Source: Laccaria trichodermophora (lineage: Eukaryota; Basidiomycota; Agaricomycetes; Agaricales; Hydnangiaceae). Taken from it: a stretch of DNA of 64,000 nucleotides. The stretch lies in NCBI GenBank assembly GCA_018417955.1, contig JACTVC010000007.1, positions 186,001 through 250,000 of the forward strand, read 5' to 3'. Shown piece after piece: positions 31,501 to 43,238 of this stretch. The first letter of the stretch is position 1. The number at the start of each line of letters is the position of its first letter. A model generated the notes under the pieces. It was not told the DNA's origin, searched no databases, and was given only the letters and a program-made list of their open reading frames with translations. Both the position numbers and the translations under genes were made by a program.

Positions 31501-31926
31501 AGTGCCTTGTCGTTGTCTTCCTCGGGGTTGATGGGAGAATATGAAAACCTGACAAAGACGCCTCCATCTTTCCGCTGTGGCTCGAGTGCAACGACACTGA
31601 ATTTGTGGGATGTAACATTTCCAAGCCTAGCATGAAGAGTCTCCAGAAGGTTTTCTTCGCGAATGAGGCCTAAATAATGCCTAAGGCTATGTGTTGATCG
31701 TCAGATTGGTGCAGAAATGTTCTTCGACGCCAACGTACTCCCATCTAGCTATTTGGACGGGAAAGACTGAATCAATAAATAACCAGGCTTCGCGGGTTCC
31801 CTGGGAGAGTGAGTTTGGGAAGACTTGAATGAGATACGGGAAAACCCTACTTTGGTGGAGATGCAAAACCGTCTGCTCGTCGTTTTGGGCAGCATGGGCG
31901 CGTGTGATGCGTGACGGTGTGACCAT
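28600..31926 (-). CDS. YME2: Mitochondrial escape protein 2 (Yme2/Rna12 family)
   Basis: ATG at 31924-31926 gives an Arg-containing N-terminus (MVTPSRITRAHAAQ) that could be a mitochondrial presequence. It is followed by the family opening AWLFIDSVFPVQIARWEY. An RRM-like region (DGGVFVRFSYS, PYGRIRDLTP, AGALRFTTITFQRLQSA) precedes one membrane span (PKIMLPLLVFLFGTLTYTV, about 30915-30970). A P-loop AAA-like ATPase domain starts with GPQGSGKS (about 30520) and Walker B-like LVIDCKDL. The C-terminus (28600-28830) is a short coiled coil. Yme2 is an inner-membrane protein affecting mitochondrial nucleoid structure and DNA escape in yeast. The gene has about ten short introns. Only 46 bp separate its ATG from the divergent nucleoporin ATG. 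Confidence 0.88.
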
Positions 31927-31972
31927 CTGGCATGTGTAACACGGTGTTTTCAACTTGACCCTTTGGTCGTCG

Positions 31973-34900
31973 ATGGCGTCGTCGAGCTCGCATTCTACTC
32001 AGCGACGAAAACGGACTCAGAAGAGGCAACCCGTCGCTCGTTCAACTTCTTCGCTTTTTGGGACCATCAAGAATATTGTGACAGCCCCTCTCACTTGGTT
32101 TTCAGCCACAGATGATTTTGAAGACAAGGATTCCCAAGGCAAACGCAGGAGGCTCGTTGCAGCCCCTGCGGAGCCCAGCTCAGACGACGATGAGAGGGCA
32201 GCACGGAACAAACGCATGAGGATTCAAAGCCCTCCTAGGCACTCGCTCCCTGCTCCCTACCTCGATCCTCCTACTTCTGTTTTTTACTCAGAAAAAAGAA
32301 ACGGGTTCCCCAGTATAGCCCATTCAGAGTTGGTGTCAACCATCCCAGATCGACCTCTAGCCGAGTCCCGTTCAACTCTCTCTCCCATGCGACACCTCTC
32401 AATTTCACGTACAATGTCCATCGATCCCCCAGTCCGTCCTCTTTCTCGCGAAGCCTCCTTTACCAACCAATCTCTTCGCGACATCTCCATGAACAATGCT
32501 TCCTTTACACGTTCGCGTGATCTCTCTTTGCCTCCTATGCCTGTTTCTGCTCGTCCTTCCTTTCGCATGCGCACTTCCATGACCCCGCAACCGCAGCAGC
32601 AACATCGCGAGCTGTCAGAGCCACCACCAATTAATACGCTGATCTCCAATCCCATCTTTATTCATGGCCCTCCCCCTCAGCCTTCCGACTTGCAGCAGAG
32701 CACATCAGCACAAACAACCCTTGGCTCACTGGCTGAAACAGTACGAGTCGTGAGTTCTCTCATGACCATATTTCAAAACGTTGTTCATTTTATTTTCTTA
32801 AAGACCCGCTCACCTATTCGACAACACAGTTCCCTACTTTTTGGTGCAATATCGAATGTTGACAACCCAGACAGTGCGTTCGTAACAATAACTTTTGTCC
32901 ATTTGTCACTTACTCGCTCTCAGTGGATCGCCAGCAAAGCCCGGCGGAGCGGGTGCTTCATGAACTTGATGTCTACAGAACGCCGCTACTTCCCTCCCGT
33001 CTCCGCTCAACTAATACACTCTCATCATCGTCCATCACTGCCTCATCATCGGGTCTTCCTGACATGTTCAAATCCCGACGCGGTCCCCATTTGATTCTCA
33101 TGCAGGATAACAAACCCGTTGAACGGTTGGGACGAAAGGTTAGACCAAATGGGAAGCCGGCAGTGGTGAACGAAACAAAGCCGTACGCTGGTGAGGGGGG
33201 CATGAAGAAGCTTCTTGCTCGACGGAAGTTGGAATGTGAAGAAGACCAAGAAGACAATGGAGAAAAAGTCGAGGGCGATCGTGAAATAACGCAATCTATC
33301 GAAATGGCTAATATGACCTCTCTTACATCCAAAGAAGTGATCAACCCTATACCTCCTTCACACATACTACCCCAAAAAAACTCCGCCGCTTTCGCTTCCT
33401 CCTCCTCTTCGGGGTCTTCACTTCGTGTAGGTCGGGCCAAGACGTCTCGAAATCATATCAATCACCCTGTTGCGAGACCGTCGAAGACCAAGTTCTCTGC
33501 TGTCTTTGAGGACGACGGAGATGATGCCATGGGTGGAGATGATGAGGATGCTCTGAAAGAGAAGGAGATATTGAACGAATCTGCTCGAAATGCTCCGGTG
33601 TTCAACATACCAGCCGGTTTTAGCTTCGCCAAAGAAGTACGTCCTCGTCTTTCTGCCCTCGCTTCCTCTTTGTTCACTTTTTTGCCAAGACAAAGCCCAT
33701 CGAGCATGATCTCACTGGTGCAAAGGAGCCTCCAATTACCTCATTACCTTTCTCATTCTCAAAAACGGTGGTTCCGCGAGAATCCAAGGCGTCCGCTTTT
33801 GATTTGTCTTCAAAAAGGATCGATCCGTCCACCGTGCTGGAAGGTGGCAATTCTGCTTTTGCACCAGCTTCTGTTTCAATATTTGGACCATCGAGTTCCG
33901 AGTCCGCAGAGCCAGCGAGAAAGTCACCAACAACATCTGATTCTACGCCTGCAATCCCCAATTTTTTTGCAACGTCGTCCGTGCTGTCTAAGCCAATAGA
34001 GATAACGCAAACCACCACCCTCACAAGTGCAAACCCAACGTCAGCCTTCTCAACTGATCCTTTGAAACCCGCTGCTCCAGTTAAAGATGCAGAAAATCCC
34101 TTCTGGGACGGAGAGAGTAAGAAAGACGATAGCAGTAGAGATACCACGGGTTTATTTGGCGGTTTCAGCGGACCTATTAAGTCTGCGACGACCAGCGCAA
34201 CCTTGGATGGATCGAAGCCTGTGGTGGACAGCAATAATGCTATCATATCAGCATTTTCGGGGACTGCTTTGGTGCCACAGGTTCATTCCGCTTTTGGCGC
34301 AGTGCCTACAGTCACGCCTACAGCCTTCTCCTTCGACAAACCACCTCAAGCTACCTTCACATTACCTCCCAGCTCCAGTACTGCAACAAACCCACCGAAA
34401 CCGGCATTCGGGGAGCTTTCGAAAGATACAAACATCCTGGTCCCATCCGGAGAACAGTGCAAATCTGAAGGGGTTGAGGCACCAAAGCTCAAGGATAATC
34501 TCTTTGCCATAGAAACTCATAAGAATGTCAACAGCTTCGAACCTTTTGGCGCACAACCCAAGAGTACACCGTCAGTCTCTTCTTCCTCCGCGCCATCCCC
34601 ATTTTTGCAAGTGGCACCGACAACCAACCTTTTCGAGACTGGGGGCGCAAAATCCTTCGCAAGCACCGAGACGCCGACTTTGTCTTTCACTACGAAGGCT
34701 CCCGCGGATGCACCAAAGCCCTTGTTTAGCTCTGGTTTCTCATTCGGTGAAAAATCAGCTGTTACTGAAAAGATCAAGGGGCAGCAAGAAACACCATTTT
34801 CATTTGGAGCACCGCCTAGTACACCTCCAATTGCTACGGATTCAAAGAAGACGCTGTTCAGTTTTGGATCTCCTGCCCCTTCTGTCTCCACTTCACCAGC

Positions 34901-35825
34901 TCCCGTGACGTTTTCGTTTTCTGGAGGTGGCAGCACCGTTGCTGATGTATCGAACGAACTGTTCTCCTTTGGAACACCTTCCGCAGTGACACCCGCAGAT
35001 CGCCCCGTCACACCACCGAAAAGTCAGGAGCACGAATTCAGGATGGAGGAAAGTCCAACGAGAGAAATGCAGCAAACAAACGGTGGTAATGGAAACGCTG
35101 AAGCTCGGCCAACGTTGTCTTTCTCTTTCAATTCGTCCACATCCGCACCACTATTTGGTGGTGTCCAACCAATCGCTTCTCCAGTTTCAAACCCATCATC
35201 ATACTCGTTTGGTAGCACTACTTCTGCAGCTGGCAATCCCTTCACCCCAAAAGAGACCAAACCGCAGTTTGAAGGTTTTGGTCAGATGTCTGCCACTCCT
35301 GCCACCACATTCAATTTTAATCAGGTGAAAGCTCCTGACCCTGCTGAGGCACAACGTCCAGCTACCACTGGTTCCTTTTCTTTCAATACAACTCCCACTT
35401 CAGCAACAGGATCGGCACCTTTCAGTTTTGCGGCACCTTCAAATCCTTTTGGTCAATCACAAGCTGGATCAGCACCCAGCAGCCCATCGACATTCAATCA
35501 GCCCTCACCCTTTGCTTTCGGACCTTCGGCAGCCTCTGCGAGTACAGCCTTCTCATTTGGATCTCAACCTGCATCACCTGCTGGGGGTAATGTTAGGCTA
35601 TCGCTTCCCCAGGTGTCGACGTCAACCGGCTTCGGCAGCGGATCAGGCTTTGGAGCAGTGGCACCGCCGTCTCCTTTTAGTGGACCAATGCCACTTGCAC
35701 CATCAACTTCATCTGGTGGGACCCTCTTCACGATTGGAGCAGCACCGGTTATTGCACCTCCTGGTCCAGGAGGCCCTAGGCAAATCAGAAAGTTGCCCAA
35801 CCGAAGAGGGGGTGCCAAGCGGTAA
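31973..35825 (+). CDS. FxFG nucleoporin, Nup1/Nup60/Nup153-like
   Basis: ATG 31973 gives MASSSSHSTQRRKRTQKRQ, a basic tail, then SSLFGTIKNIVTAPLTWF, which looks like the amphipathic membrane-binding helix of basket nucleoporins. The middle is disordered, rich in Ser/Pro and charged residues, with nuclear-localisation-like clusters (KRRR). From about 33700 to 35600 there are many FG units, mostly FxFG (FSFG several times, YSFG, FAFG), within Ser/Thr/Pro/Ala-rich spacers. The end is GPGGPRQIRKLPNRRGG. FG repeats form the nuclear pore barrier and bind karyopherins. Three introns fall before 33700 and the FG region is one exon. Total roughly 1,150-1,200 residues. The position in the pore is inferred from the N-terminal helix and the lack of a structured domain. 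Confidence 0.82.
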
Positions 35826-36240
35826 CCCGAAGTTCAACAAGCTTTGCAGATGTGGACATGTTACTATATTGCTCTAGCTACCATGACGATTTGTTTCCTC
35901 CCTCCATGTAGACACATGCAGTTCAAGCTCAGTATCATGGTTCCAATGTCACACAACCCGATGCAGGCCTGGTGAACTGACGCAGACCTGCTAGTGAATG
36001 GCTCAGATGTAGTATGTAGCTCTGATATAACTTGGATGCTCTTATATAGCTTGGATGCTCTTATACAGCTTGGATGCTCTTATATAGCTTGGATACTCTG
36101 ACATATATAGCTTCTTAAGCAATGTAATATAGCCCTGCAGTACATATGTGTGGCTCAATCTAGTTTAGTTGTATGACACATTTCTGAACTTAACCTGGTC
36201 TCATTGCTTAGCTCTCCCTCGACTAGATTGCCTACTGACT
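35826..36240. other. Intergenic region with a small tandem repeat
   Basis: This 415-bp spacer holds the 3' end of the nucleoporin gene and the promoter of TRAPPC13. Apart from the 19-bp repeat at 36031-36110 I see nothing. Confidence 0.5.
36031..36110 (+). repeat. Four tandem copies of a 19-bp unit
   Basis: CTTGGATGCTCTTATATAG at 36031-36049, 36050-36068 (one change) and 36069-36087, then a diverged fourth copy to 36110. It lies 3' of the nucleoporin stop and ~130 bp before the TRAPPC13 ATG. Confidence 0.85.
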
Positions 36241-38335
36241 ATGGCAGTGGTGGACGGACCAACTCATCTTCTCTCTCTCAAGGTAATGCGCTTGTCGGTG
36301 AGGAACTCCTTTGAGCGTCCCTCTGCCCAAAAATCTTACCTGTACGCACGCCCAGCGACCTGATTTGGCCAGCGCATGGGAGCCCTTTTATTCAAGTTCT
36401 CCCTCCTTTTCGGTGGATTTTGCATCAGACTCGAACGTCTCCCTGCGGTTAATACATTTTCAGTAGGCCCATTCATCCGCTGCAATTCTGTCCTTGCAGG
36501 GAGCTTCACCTCTTTCCGGCCATCCCAAGACACTTCGGGACCTTACACAGGCCGTGGAGCTCCTCACTTTACCATCATCTTTCGGCTCAATTCAGCTAGG
36601 AGAAACCTTCTCTAGTTGCCTGTGTGTGAACAATGACGCTCAAATCGAGATCGAGGTCACTCAAATGAAAGTTGAGATGCAAACCGTGAGCACCAAAATC
36701 ATACTTTCCGAGACGGCAGACCCGGGACATCACTTGGCTGCTGGAAAGACTCTCCAGAGCGTTGTTCATCATGAAATCAAAGAGCTCGGTCAACATGTTC
36801 TTGCTTGCACCGTAACGTACAGGTCACCACCCAACGTTCGCACAGTTCCTGGTGCAGCGGAAGATGCTGGCGACCCCACTCTCCAAACGTTCAGAAAGTT
36901 TTACAAATTTGCGGTAATACTCATTCAAGATCGTAATGCGCCCGTTTGATACCCGTTTCAGGTTACCAACCCGCTATCAGTCAAAACCAAAGTACATGCA
37001 GCCAGATGCCCTTCGGCGCTGCTATCCGGTCAAGAAAGAGAGAAGATTTTCCTTGAGGTGCACATTCAAAACCTGACACAGCAGCCGATGTGCTTTGAAC
37101 GCATGCGGTTTGAATGCGCGGATGGGTGGGAATCCGAGGATGGAAACCTTCTGCGCAGTGAGGGTGTTGATAATCCAAAAGGCATCTTCTCTGGACCGCT
37201 GGCTCTAATGCAACCTCAAGATATACGGCAATATGTTTACATTCTTACTACTAAGACTCCCACTGTGGCGCCGACGGTTCACTTGCCGGGAAATGTCATC
37301 CCGCTTGGGCGATTAGACATTTCCTGGACTTCGGCGTTCGGAGAGCCAGGGCGCCTGCTAACTTCAATGCTTTCCCGCAGAATTCCATTGCCATCTGTTC
37401 AACAGCCAGTTTCTGCGTTGCCGCCTTATCTTAAACGTTCTACGGGACAAGAAACATCTCGCCCACAATCCCCTCAACCATTCCCATCTCGTCCTGGAAC
37501 TCCACCTATTAATAGACCGGGATCGCCAGCACACAACAGACCATCCTCTACGGCATTAGTACAGCCGCAATCTGTTGCTCAAACTTCAGCATTTGGAGCA
37601 CTTCCCGAACTCGATGTTCACCTTTCAGTGTGTCATATACCTCGGGGTTCAATTATCTCTGAGAAACCATTTACTGTTTCATTCGCGATTTCAATTTTAA
37701 CGACGGTACCCCTGCATCACCGAAGGAGGGTGCGACTTGCGGTGCAGCATATCCAACCTTCACGGACAACACTTCTGCCAAATTTACCCGTGGGTGCGGA
37801 AGCCTTTAGCCCCCATTTACCCTCCTCTGGATTTTCAACACCATCCTCTGCGACTGCGTCGTTCAATTATGCTCTTGCTCACCAGAAAATCCTTGCCGCA
37901 GCTGCTCGTACTCTGCTTACTGGCGAGGGTGAACCTGAGCACCCCGATAAAGAGGCGTTCCTTCTCCCGCCTCCCTTTTTTGAGAGTGCAGATGAACTCC
38001 CAAATTCTCACCCCCGGAATGTTAGTTTTGTCGGTCCCTCTGTCGTGTTTTTGCCTTTTGTTGAATTATCTCCCAACAATCAATCCGATCATGCGGTTGT
38101 TGCCAACCAGGATCATGGGACAACAGCGGAGGCTATACAGAAGTTTGAACTCTCTTATGTGCCTTCATACCCGGGTTTTACCACCTTTGGAGGACTACGC
38201 TTACTGCTACTGGACGACGACACTTCAGAACAATCAGCGGAAAATCCCACTGACAATAAAAGAACAAAGCTGCGTCGAGCGCAAAGCTTGAAAGAGTACC
38301 CGGTGGTTGCTGAGATTTGGGTATCACCAGCATGA
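36241..38335 (+). CDS. TRAPPC13: TRAPP complex subunit 13 (DUF974)
   Basis: ATG 36241 starts MAVVDGPTHLLSLKVMRLS, matching the family opening HLLALKVMRL. After introns the core reads LLTLPSSFGSIQLGETFSS, VHHEIKELGQHVLACTVTY, FRKFYKFAVTNPLSVKTKV and FLEVHIQNLTQQPMCFERM, all typical of this beta-sandwich family. A Pro/Ser-rich insertion (about 37390-37600) and an extended C-terminal beta domain follow, to TGA 38333-38335. TRAPPC13 belongs to the metazoan/fungal TRAPPIII (and yeast Trs65-related TRAPPII) tethering and Rab-GEF complexes in Golgi and autophagy traffic. The N-terminal exon joins between 36290 and 36500 are not resolved. About 620 residues, longer than the ~420-residue animal protein because of the insertions. 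Confidence 0.85.
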
Positions 38336-38439
38336 TTAAATTCTTAATGTTACTAGTGTGATATGTACTGTACATTCATCGCCAATCGAGCCTGGCAAAG
38401 AACTTCCAACAAAAATGACAAGTCGCTGGATCTGATAGG

Positions 38440-40211
38440 TTAAGCGGTTACCCAAGGCTGACTCACAAGTTGCTGCACAGACAACAGTGCACGATATCGA
38501 ACGTCAGAGTTAGGATGACTCATTAACTCCATGACTCGAGCCTTTCCACCCAGGTCTGTTATCGGTCTATTAGGGAGAAAATTTGAGTAGCATGAGTGAA
38601 ATAGATGCGGACTCCTTACATCTTGCCCCTCTCGTAGTGCTTGACGTACTGGCCAATATCATGAGCAGCGACAGCAAGGACGGTTACGTCGCTTGATTCC
38701 TTTAATAAGTTGACTAAAATTCTTAGGAAAGAAGTGATTTAGTAAGTTTTGGAATGAAGAGGCGGATTACGGACTTCAATTGTTCAAAATTCTTATCATT
38801 CAGTCTCGTTGCATTTTCCTTCCAAAAATCTTCCGATTCGTGTACGGGGGTCCACGATAAATGCCCCGAAGAGAGCTCGGAAGTATATTCATCGTATGTC
38901 CTGGATGTCATTCCATAATCCGTTGGCCAGAGATTAAGATATATTATTGGAGACTTACGTCAAGCTCTGGAATCTGGTGTTGAGCTCATCTTTGAGGAAT
39001 CGAACGTCCTCAAGTATATCCTCATCTGACCACTTGCGAGTGGCAAGATTTTTGATGAATGGTAGGAGTTGACAAACAAGCATTGCGGGCAGATTTGCAG
39101 CTGGAGCTTTGACTACCAAATTCTGCATGATGAATGAGTAAGTTCGCGATAGCTCCGGTTGATAAGACGGACCCGAAAAGTAGCGACGATGACGCGGATG
39201 ACCTTCTCCTTCACTGCGCCCTGCGCGACGTCTATGAGTTTCGGTATTACATCATATTGTCTGAATAGAGCAAGGTTTAGAGCTGGTAGCAGTCGTTGCG
39301 TAGATATTCTGACTTGTTGATCTGTTCAGAAATATTCTGCTCGAACGATAGCAGCCACAAGCAGAAGGCAACTTGATAACTCATTTGCGGGCCGGGATTC
39401 TGCTTCAGGATGTCAACAAAACTAATGATACGTCATCGACCAACAATTAACAAAACAAAGAACTTTGTACGAACCCTGATATCACTCCGGGGATCTCCCA
39501 GACCGCTTGCCGAAATTCTGGTCGAGAAAGGAGGGATTCTAAGCACTGAACTGCAACATCCCGCTTATTAGATGATTGTCCTTGAACGGAACTCGACAAA
39601 GTGGTTAAGAATGATGATATCTGGTGGGATTGCAGAGGCGTAGCCTGCGCACTGATTAAAGGATGTGAACGTTTTGAGCATGTCATTTTAAAACAAATTA
39701 TCGCAACCTTAATAGTATTGTGAGGATCTGGGCAGCCTTCAGTTGAACGAATTTGTCTTGAGTATCGAGAATTCTGCAGTTGGAGGTCACCGCCTTTTCC
39801 GAACAACCAAGAGTGCCCAAACCAACCGAAGTAAAGGTACGAAAGGAAGATCAGGGTCCGACTCTGAAGCCCGAATAAACAACTGAATTCGTTCTTCGTG
39901 GTCTAATGCAGAGATTAGGACAGCGTATATATGGTAGAAGGCGGGAAAGCACCTGCTAGGGCGTCTGCAATCAGAACAAGTAGGCATTGCATGGTATCGA
40001 CTCTCTGAAGCTTCTTCAATAGATTGAGGTAGAGCAAGGTGTAGGTGCTGCCTTCGGACAGCAGCACGGACTCTATCTTCGCTTTAGGTTGTCTATCAAC
40101 CCGCTTTATGAGGGTGAGTTCCTCGGAGGTGATGAGACCTGCGCGTTGATAACCCTGTGGGCTTGATTGGGTACAGATGTGTGAGGCGAGCCACACGGAC
40201 TGACCTCCCAT
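38440..40211 (-). CDS. VMA13: V-type H+-ATPase subunit H
   Basis: ATG 40209-40211 begins [20 protein letters not shown]. The protein is built of helical (armadillo/HEAT-like) repeats: [54 protein letters not shown] and so on. The C-terminal domain has the signature [20 protein letters not shown] plus [15 protein letters not shown] (about 38740-38860). Its end, [21 protein letters not shown], stops at 38440-38442. Subunit H is the V1-sector regulator that allows ATP hydrolysis in the assembled pump and inhibits free V1, acting at the vacuole and endosomes. About ten short introns; ~440 residues as in the family. It converges with TRAPPC13 (104-bp gap) and diverges from the mL46 gene (201-bp spacer). 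Confidence 0.92.
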
Positions 40212-40412
40212 GGTACTGGCTTTGACCTTATCTTGGAGGACGATTCCTCAAGAAATGTATTGGATACCAGCGATAGGGCCATACCAAAGAACTTGAGGAG
40301 ATGAAAGTATTGGTCAAGCGCAATTTAGTGAAATCTCACGGTGCGCGTGACTGTCATATTTTATCTTCGCTGCTACATACCGTTCTACTCGTTGCTCTGC
40401 TCGTCGTCCAGC

Positions 40413-41445
40413 ATGCTTTCGCGGACGGCTCTCAAGTCACCCAATGCAAGAGGTAAGTTTGATCTGCTTGCGTTGGCGAATCTAACATTCGGTTGTTCAC
40501 AACAGTTTCCTTGCGGCGTGCATTCGCAACGGAACTAGCCACGTCCACCTCAAAAGCGGTTTCGGAATTGCCGTCCCAGTCGCGTTTGAAGAAGCGTCGC
40601 ACCGTCATAGCGACCTCTGTCATCCTGAACCGCTCTCCCATTCTAACGCGGACGCCAACACTGTTCGAACAAGCATTCTACGCCTACCAAGCTCGCATCC
40701 GACGCGCGCTTCACAACCCCTTCCCCTATGACTTTTACTTCAAGCAGGGGTCTCTATTAGAAACTCGCTTCAACATGGAAGAAAGAAAACGAGAACGTCA
40801 GGCCTTCGGTCCTAATTTCGTGTCTGACGATGTCGTGGACCCAGAGAAAGCAGCTGCAGACAAAGCAGCTGTCGAACAACTTGCCCTTCAAGAGGGTGAA
40901 GGTGAAGAATTAATGCCCCGTAAACATGCAGCCGACCTGAGTGATGACTTCAAGAGTTTGGATCGAAGGGGAAAACGCAATCTATACCTATTGTTGCAAG
41001 TTGAAGAGGACGGCAACTCCGTGTGGCGTTTCCCCGAAGGAGGAATCGAGCAAGGTGACTTCCTTCACCAGGTGAGTTTGTTACCAAGGCACGCACGCGT
41101 TAAAATACGACGTCGCCCCCAGGCTGCGCAGAAAGACTTGCATGCGGAGTGTGGTTCACACATGGATACATGGATAGTTGGCCGTTGTCCAATAGGTGTC
41201 TGCAAGAGATCACCGAAATCTACAGCGGAGCCCGAGGTCTGGGTGCCCCTTGCTAATTATGTTTGCGTCAACTGATAGCCTTGCAGCAAACCGTATTCTT
41301 TTTCAAAGGTCAAATAATGGCAGGTCAGGCACAAACTCACGGGGAGTCGGTGAAAGACTTTGCCTGGTTGACAAAAGAGGAGATTGAGAAGCATGTCGAG
41401 AAGGACTATTGGGACGGAGTCAAAGATATTCTTTCAGATTATTAG
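40413..41445 (+). CDS. MRPL17: Mitochondrial large-subunit ribosomal protein mL46
   Basis: ATG 40413 gives MLSRTALKSPNAR, spliced to VSLRRAFATELATS, an Arg/Ser-rich mitochondrial presequence. Conserved parts include FEQAFYAYQARIRRALHNPF, YDFYFKQGSLLETRFNMEER, a Nudix-like fold (NLYLLLQVEEDGNSVWRFPE, then GGIEQGD) and, after introns at about 41071-41121 and 41252-41285, VFFFKGQIMAGQ and FAWLTKEEIEKHVEKDYW. mL46 is a degenerate Nudix-fold protein of the mitoribosomal large subunit with no hydrolase activity known. It has four exons and about 285 residues, normal for the family. It is divergent from VMA13 and convergent with NUC1 (77-bp gap). Confidence 0.87.
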
Positions 41446-41522
41446 CTGCGAACACATGTCTAGATTTCATATCCATATAAATACTAATCTAACGCGGATA
41501 GAAATGGGCAGATGTCCTGAAA

Positions 41523-42901
41523 CTATTTGGGTGCCGCGATGGCCTTTTGTGTTCCCTTTTTGCGCGCATCGTCGAACCTCCGAATGATAACTTCGCATTT
41601 TGTAGTCTTGCATAGGTGCTTAGAGTTTGCTTTGAGGTCGTCTGAGAACAAGGTTAATCCAGCGGCTCGTTCGACTGCCTCCACTGTTGCAACCAAAAAC
41701 CTCAGTGAGAGTCGAGGGATCATCGAGGAAGACGGACCTGGCATGACAAAGCCTTCAAGAGGTGCTTCATCTTTAATGACAGCGTTTGGGAGAACAAAAG
41801 CACCCAAAGAGAGTTCTAAGATATCTGGGGTTGCTGGCGAGGTTGGCTTGGACGCGAGAACCACTTTGGCAAAGTGCGTCGGCACAGAAACGTTTGGTGG
41901 AGAGCCAATTACTTCATGTGTCTGAGCTGACAGCACTCAGAACAAAAGACAGCGACCGGAAGGGCAGACTTACCACACGCCATTTTCCATCGGCTTCCAG
42001 TCGCGGGAGGTACAGCGGAATTGTGAAAACGAAAACATCTTGGAAACTTCCCGTGAGACGTCTACACCAATCTTCTAGATAGGCCCAGTCTAGGAAAATT
42101 CGGCGTTTGAGGGTTTGATGCTACAAAGACACAAAAGACGCACAATGACGATTAAAACCATCACCAACTTGGGGTGCGATATTAGAAAGAAGGAAAGTTT
42201 CATTCATAGCTTCCTGCAATCTCAAATAAACAGGGAAGATAAAACTGGAGGACAAGCTTACCTGTGATAATTTAGCATCAGCCGCTGGCACCCTGTGTAG
42301 ATGTTATACCGTCAGCTGGCAAATGACTAAAGAGACTGTCTGCGGATGTCACTGATTTACATATGTCCACGGTCGTATCCGCTTCTAAAATAATCCTGCA
42401 AACGCGCTCGAAATGGTGCAGGTACCGAATCGTCCTCCACAAAGGTTGATTTTGAACGGTCGCCGGAATCATTCACATTCGAGACCAGGGACTTGCGGGT
42501 CAGGTGTTCTGCGGTCTTTGACCGGGTGAGGGGTTGAAAGGGTATTGATAAGAGAAGAAGCGCACCCATGCTGGATGGCGTAGCCGTCTGTCATATGCAG
42601 CCACATATGCCTTGCGCACCAACGAATCAACAATGGGTCCTTGTCGTCTCTAAGTAAATTGCATTGTGCTCTCTAATAAGAAGCACGGACCAGGGTTTCC
42701 GTGTTTAAGAGCAACAGGGAGCGACGGTACGACTGCTAGGTCGGTTACGATTTTTGCTCTGCCAGCAGTGTCAATGCCAACGATGGGGGGCTGCGGACGT
42801 GGAGTTGCAGCGTTCTTGTTAGATATCGCTGCTGCGATGCCTCCACCCAGTAGGGCACCAGCAGCAAAGACTGTTGCGTGTATAATGACAGTAGATGGCA
42901 T
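41523..42901 (-). CDS. NUC1: Mitochondrial nuclease NUC1 (EndoG family)
   Basis: ATG 42899-42901 opens MPSTVIIHATVFAAGALLGG, then GIAAAISN: a hydrophobic, Gly/Ala-rich N-terminus that serves as mitochondrial targeting or inner-membrane anchor in this family. The nuclease core shows LPVALKHGNPGP, VRKAYVAAYDRRLRHPAW and the catalytic SGYDRGHM (about 42357-42385), followed by AMNETFLLSNIAPQV and WAYLEDWCRRLTGSF. The DRGH histidine is the general base, and the Asn of NETF in a beta-beta-alpha-metal fold binds Mg. The C-terminal exons (THEVIGSPPNVSVPTHFAKV) end at 41523. NUC1 is a non-specific DNA/RNA endonuclease-exonuclease of mitochondria, linked in yeast to mtDNA recombination and cell death. 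Several introns; about 400 residues. Confidence 0.92.
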
Positions 42902-43238
42902 GGCTGAAAAAATTGCGCGTGAGATAAAATAATATCGGCGTTATGTACTTAGGGGCATATGTATCAAGCGAGTACAATATAAGATAGATGTAAAACGACA
43001 CAAATGGTTTCCGCTAAAAGAGAGAAATGGTTTTTTTCTTCAATGTATCGTAAGTAAAGAGAGTTAAAGTGAAGTGATCGTTTGGCAAGTATACAGATTA
43101 TACCAAAAGCAAGGGGAGAACAATCAATGGGAATGAGATCAATTTAGTTTACAAAAGAGAAGGTTGGTCAAATTTGCATCTTCAGTTGCCTCGTCCGTCG
43201 TCACCTGTGAGACTATCTGTGCGACCTGATATAATTTT
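42902..43238. other. AT-rich intergenic region, nothing seen
   Basis: This 337-bp spacer lies between the NUC1 ATG and the stop of the next minus-strand gene. It is AT-rich and should contain that gene's 3' UTR and the NUC1 promoter. No repeat or conserved coding segment was seen. Confidence 0.45.
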
